DNA from: Dryomyza anilis
Taxonomy: Eukaryota; Arthropoda; Insecta; Diptera; Dryomyzidae
Assembly: GCA_951804985.1 (NCBI GenBank)
Contig: OX638131.1
Coordinates: 88,610,349-88,674,348 of the forward strand
DNA: 64,000 nt
Reading direction: 5' to 3'
Below, in pieces: positions 45,501 to 48,500 of the stretch. Within the stretch, counting starts at the first letter, position 1; each line of letters starts with the position of its first letter. The notes beneath the pieces are model-generated. The model saw only the letters and a program-made list of their open reading frames with translations. It was not told where the DNA came from and did no database searches. A program made the position numbers and the translations under genes.

Positions 45501-48500
45501 TTAAAAATGTATGGGACCGGAATCGAAACCCATTTAATTTGTTGTTTGAATCGGAACCACAATTTTAAAAATCTTGGAACCCAAATTGGAACCGATATCC
45601 CCCAATAGGTTTTAGTCCCTGTAATAAATAATTCAAAAATTAAGTTTGATACTGTTTTATTCTCTTAAATCCATAAGTAAAACAACAGATTTTTAAGAAA
45701 ATGTTAAAATACCACGAAATTTTTATTTTTTGAAGCTGGAAGGGTTTTTATACCCTACACTAAGAGTGAAAGGGTATATTCAGTTTGGTACGCCGTTTGT
45801 AACACCCAGAAGAAAGCATCTCCGGTATGGAAAAGTATATATATTCTTGATCAGCATGACCTCCTGAGTCGATTTAGCGATGTCCGTCTGTCCGTCTGTC
45901 TGTCTGTCCGTCTGTCTGTCTGTCTGTTGAAATCCCTAAGACTTTTAAAATTGAAGAGCTAGATAAATGAAACTTATAACTTAGATTACTAATATACCTA
46001 CGCTGTATGTGCGAAAAAATTGGCGAGATCGGTCCATGGTGACCTATGATCCGACCACTTATGTTCAAATACCACATATAAAATGTACATATAAAGATCA
46101 ATTTTTATGTATACGTGCTTAGGTAAACTTTGTTGGTCAAATATATATTGACATCATGCTCAAATACATGATAATAATTTTTTCCGGCGAAAAGACTTGT
46201 GGTTCACAAAAAAAAAAATCGAAATTCGGTACACCTACCCATTTGTAAATATGGGTATCAAATGAATGGAAATTCTTCAGCGATTGAATGTTTGTAGTTA
46301 TTTTCAGGATTCGTATACCCTGGTGACCTATATATCACTTTGAATGGTAACCACACATATGTGTAGGGTATTTATAGTCGGCTTAGACCGACTATAATTT
46401 TGATAATCCTAACTATCATAATTACACCTACTTTAAAATTTCCCATGTGATCTAACCTTCCCAACTGGTTTTAAATTGGGGTAGAAACTATAAAAAAAAT
46501 CTTTAATGGGCGCGTGCCTGATTTTGGAGGCACGGATACGCAGTTGCACAACAGCAACTAGCACGCATGGAGATTTGCACGCACGAACTCATATTTTCGG
46601 GCGTGACACGAAAAAAGCACGGCACGCGCCCATCTCTAGTTCAATGTAACAATAGATATTTGATAAAACTATATATTACGTTGATAACCCTATGAAATAT
46701 ATCGTAAGTTTTATAACTACTATAAAATTTTGAAGTATCAATCTATATTGAGTTATAAAATATCGACTTACCGAACCGCAACCCGCACCGAACAATCGCA
46801 TTCGCCATCGTTCGACATGCTGCCACCTCTTCTTCTTTTTCTACCCGAACTACTAGTGATGCAGTTTTTATTTCTACTCCGTCTTACAAGAGTCGGATAA
46901 TTGAAAGATGAATTTGCTGCAGCGGCAGCAGCTGCAACCAATTCCAGATAACGTTTCGGTGTAGCAGGTGCCGGATAACTGCAACACTTGATCTTTATTG
47001 GAGTTGCTGGGCTTTGCTTAGTAGATTCGTTTGGAGAGATTTGATCACATTCATGAGTGGTATTGTCTTCCTTAGGAATAATTATACTACATTTACACTT
47101 AATTATTTTGGGTGAATGTGAACTTGATGGTTGACGTTCTAGATCACTTGTCTTAGTAGTTTCTTGACGTAATATCGATGAACGTCTTTCTGAGCAGTCT
47201 TCGTTGAGCCGAGATGAATTATGATCTCGAGAACTCGTATTCTTAGCACAACAACAGCAGCAACAACAGTTGCAATGTCTCGAAGTTCCGTTTTGTCCAG
47301 AATTTCCGTTTTGACAAAAATTCGCGTTTTGTCCAAAATGTCCGTTTTGTCCAAAATTCGCGTTTTGTCCAAAATTCGCGTTTTGTCCAAAATTCGCGTT
47401 CTGTCCAAAAGCACCGTTTTGTCCACAAATATCCGAAAATCTCAGACTACTCTGTCTTGGAGAGTTTGCAAATGGTTGTAGACTCTGTCTTGGAGAATTC
47501 AAAAATTGTTGTCGACTCGGACGTTTGGGCGAACAGTCTAGAACTTGTTGAGGATTCTGATGTCCTTGGGAAAAGCCTGTAAATGATTGGTGGCTCTGAT
47601 CTGTGGGAGGCGATTTATTACAGATTGGTTGACTTTGATTTCCGTCTGAGTTTGCAAACTGTTCACTGGGTTCGGGATTGCATAAAAGTTTTAGTTGACT
47701 TCGGCTTTTGGAGTCTAGTAATATTAGGTGATTGGACGTTGGATACTCAAAACATTTGATTTGACTGCGTGTTTTAAAATCGTCACAAAATTGTTCACTA
47801 CGAGTTGGTGAATTCGAAACTGTATTACTGTTATTATTATTATTATTGTTATTATTATTGTTATTATTATTGTTATTATTATTGTGATTATTATTGTTAT
47901 TATTATTTATTTGAAATTGTGATGAAGAGTCAATAAATGCTTTTGGAAATATGCTGTCGTTGCGTTGGGGAATTTGTCCACCCTGATGACTGCGCCTGGA
48001 ACCGTGGTCAAAATGGTTACGAGATACTGGTTCTCTAAGACTAGAAAATTCCGGAAATTGAGGTTCATTAAGTGGGACAAACTCCGGGAATCTACGTTGA
48101 CTATGCCTTGGAGAGTCTGTTGAAGAGCGATGAGAAATCCGTTTGCCTTGTCTTGTAGGCGATCTCTTTTTCTCACAGGAACAACAACAAGTAATCTTAG
48201 TTTTATTATTAATATTATTCACCAGTGACTCTGATGAATAACTACGCAGTGGACCCTGATAAATCGTTGATGTATGCTTAAATTTTTTTCGTTCCGGTTC
48301 CGAATTTGTACAACAATCACAGTCTAAATGTTCTTCCACACTATAGTCCTCGGGGCAATCAGGATTTAATATTTGATCTATTATGCATGTAGATTCGAAA
48401 TTATTTTTTGTTGGACTTGATGTACGTTTGAGTTTAGCGGTATTACTGGATTGACAGTTCCTCCTACCAGTTGTGCTTGTTGCGTTATAGATAACCGCTA

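Larger units (their letters stand above)
9293..46771 (-). other. Giant kinesin intron, about 37.5 kb
   Basis: The donor CG|GTAAGT is at 46771 and the acceptor TTTACAG at 9293. The intron interrupts the first beta strand of the motor. It contains five tRNA genes, a nested protein gene and many repeats, all listed separately. I saw no further KIF21 exon in it. Confidence 0.85.

Noticed and set aside
45755..46470. LTR retrotransposon ends
   Set aside because: No direct long terminal repeats, primer-binding site or gag/pol frame; it is a dispersed repeat with a microsatellite core.
47221..47481. Plus- and minus-strand frames over the FGQNAN region (for example R-I-L-D-K-T repeats)
   Set aside because: Shadows of the 18-bp coding minisatellite in the kinesin extension.
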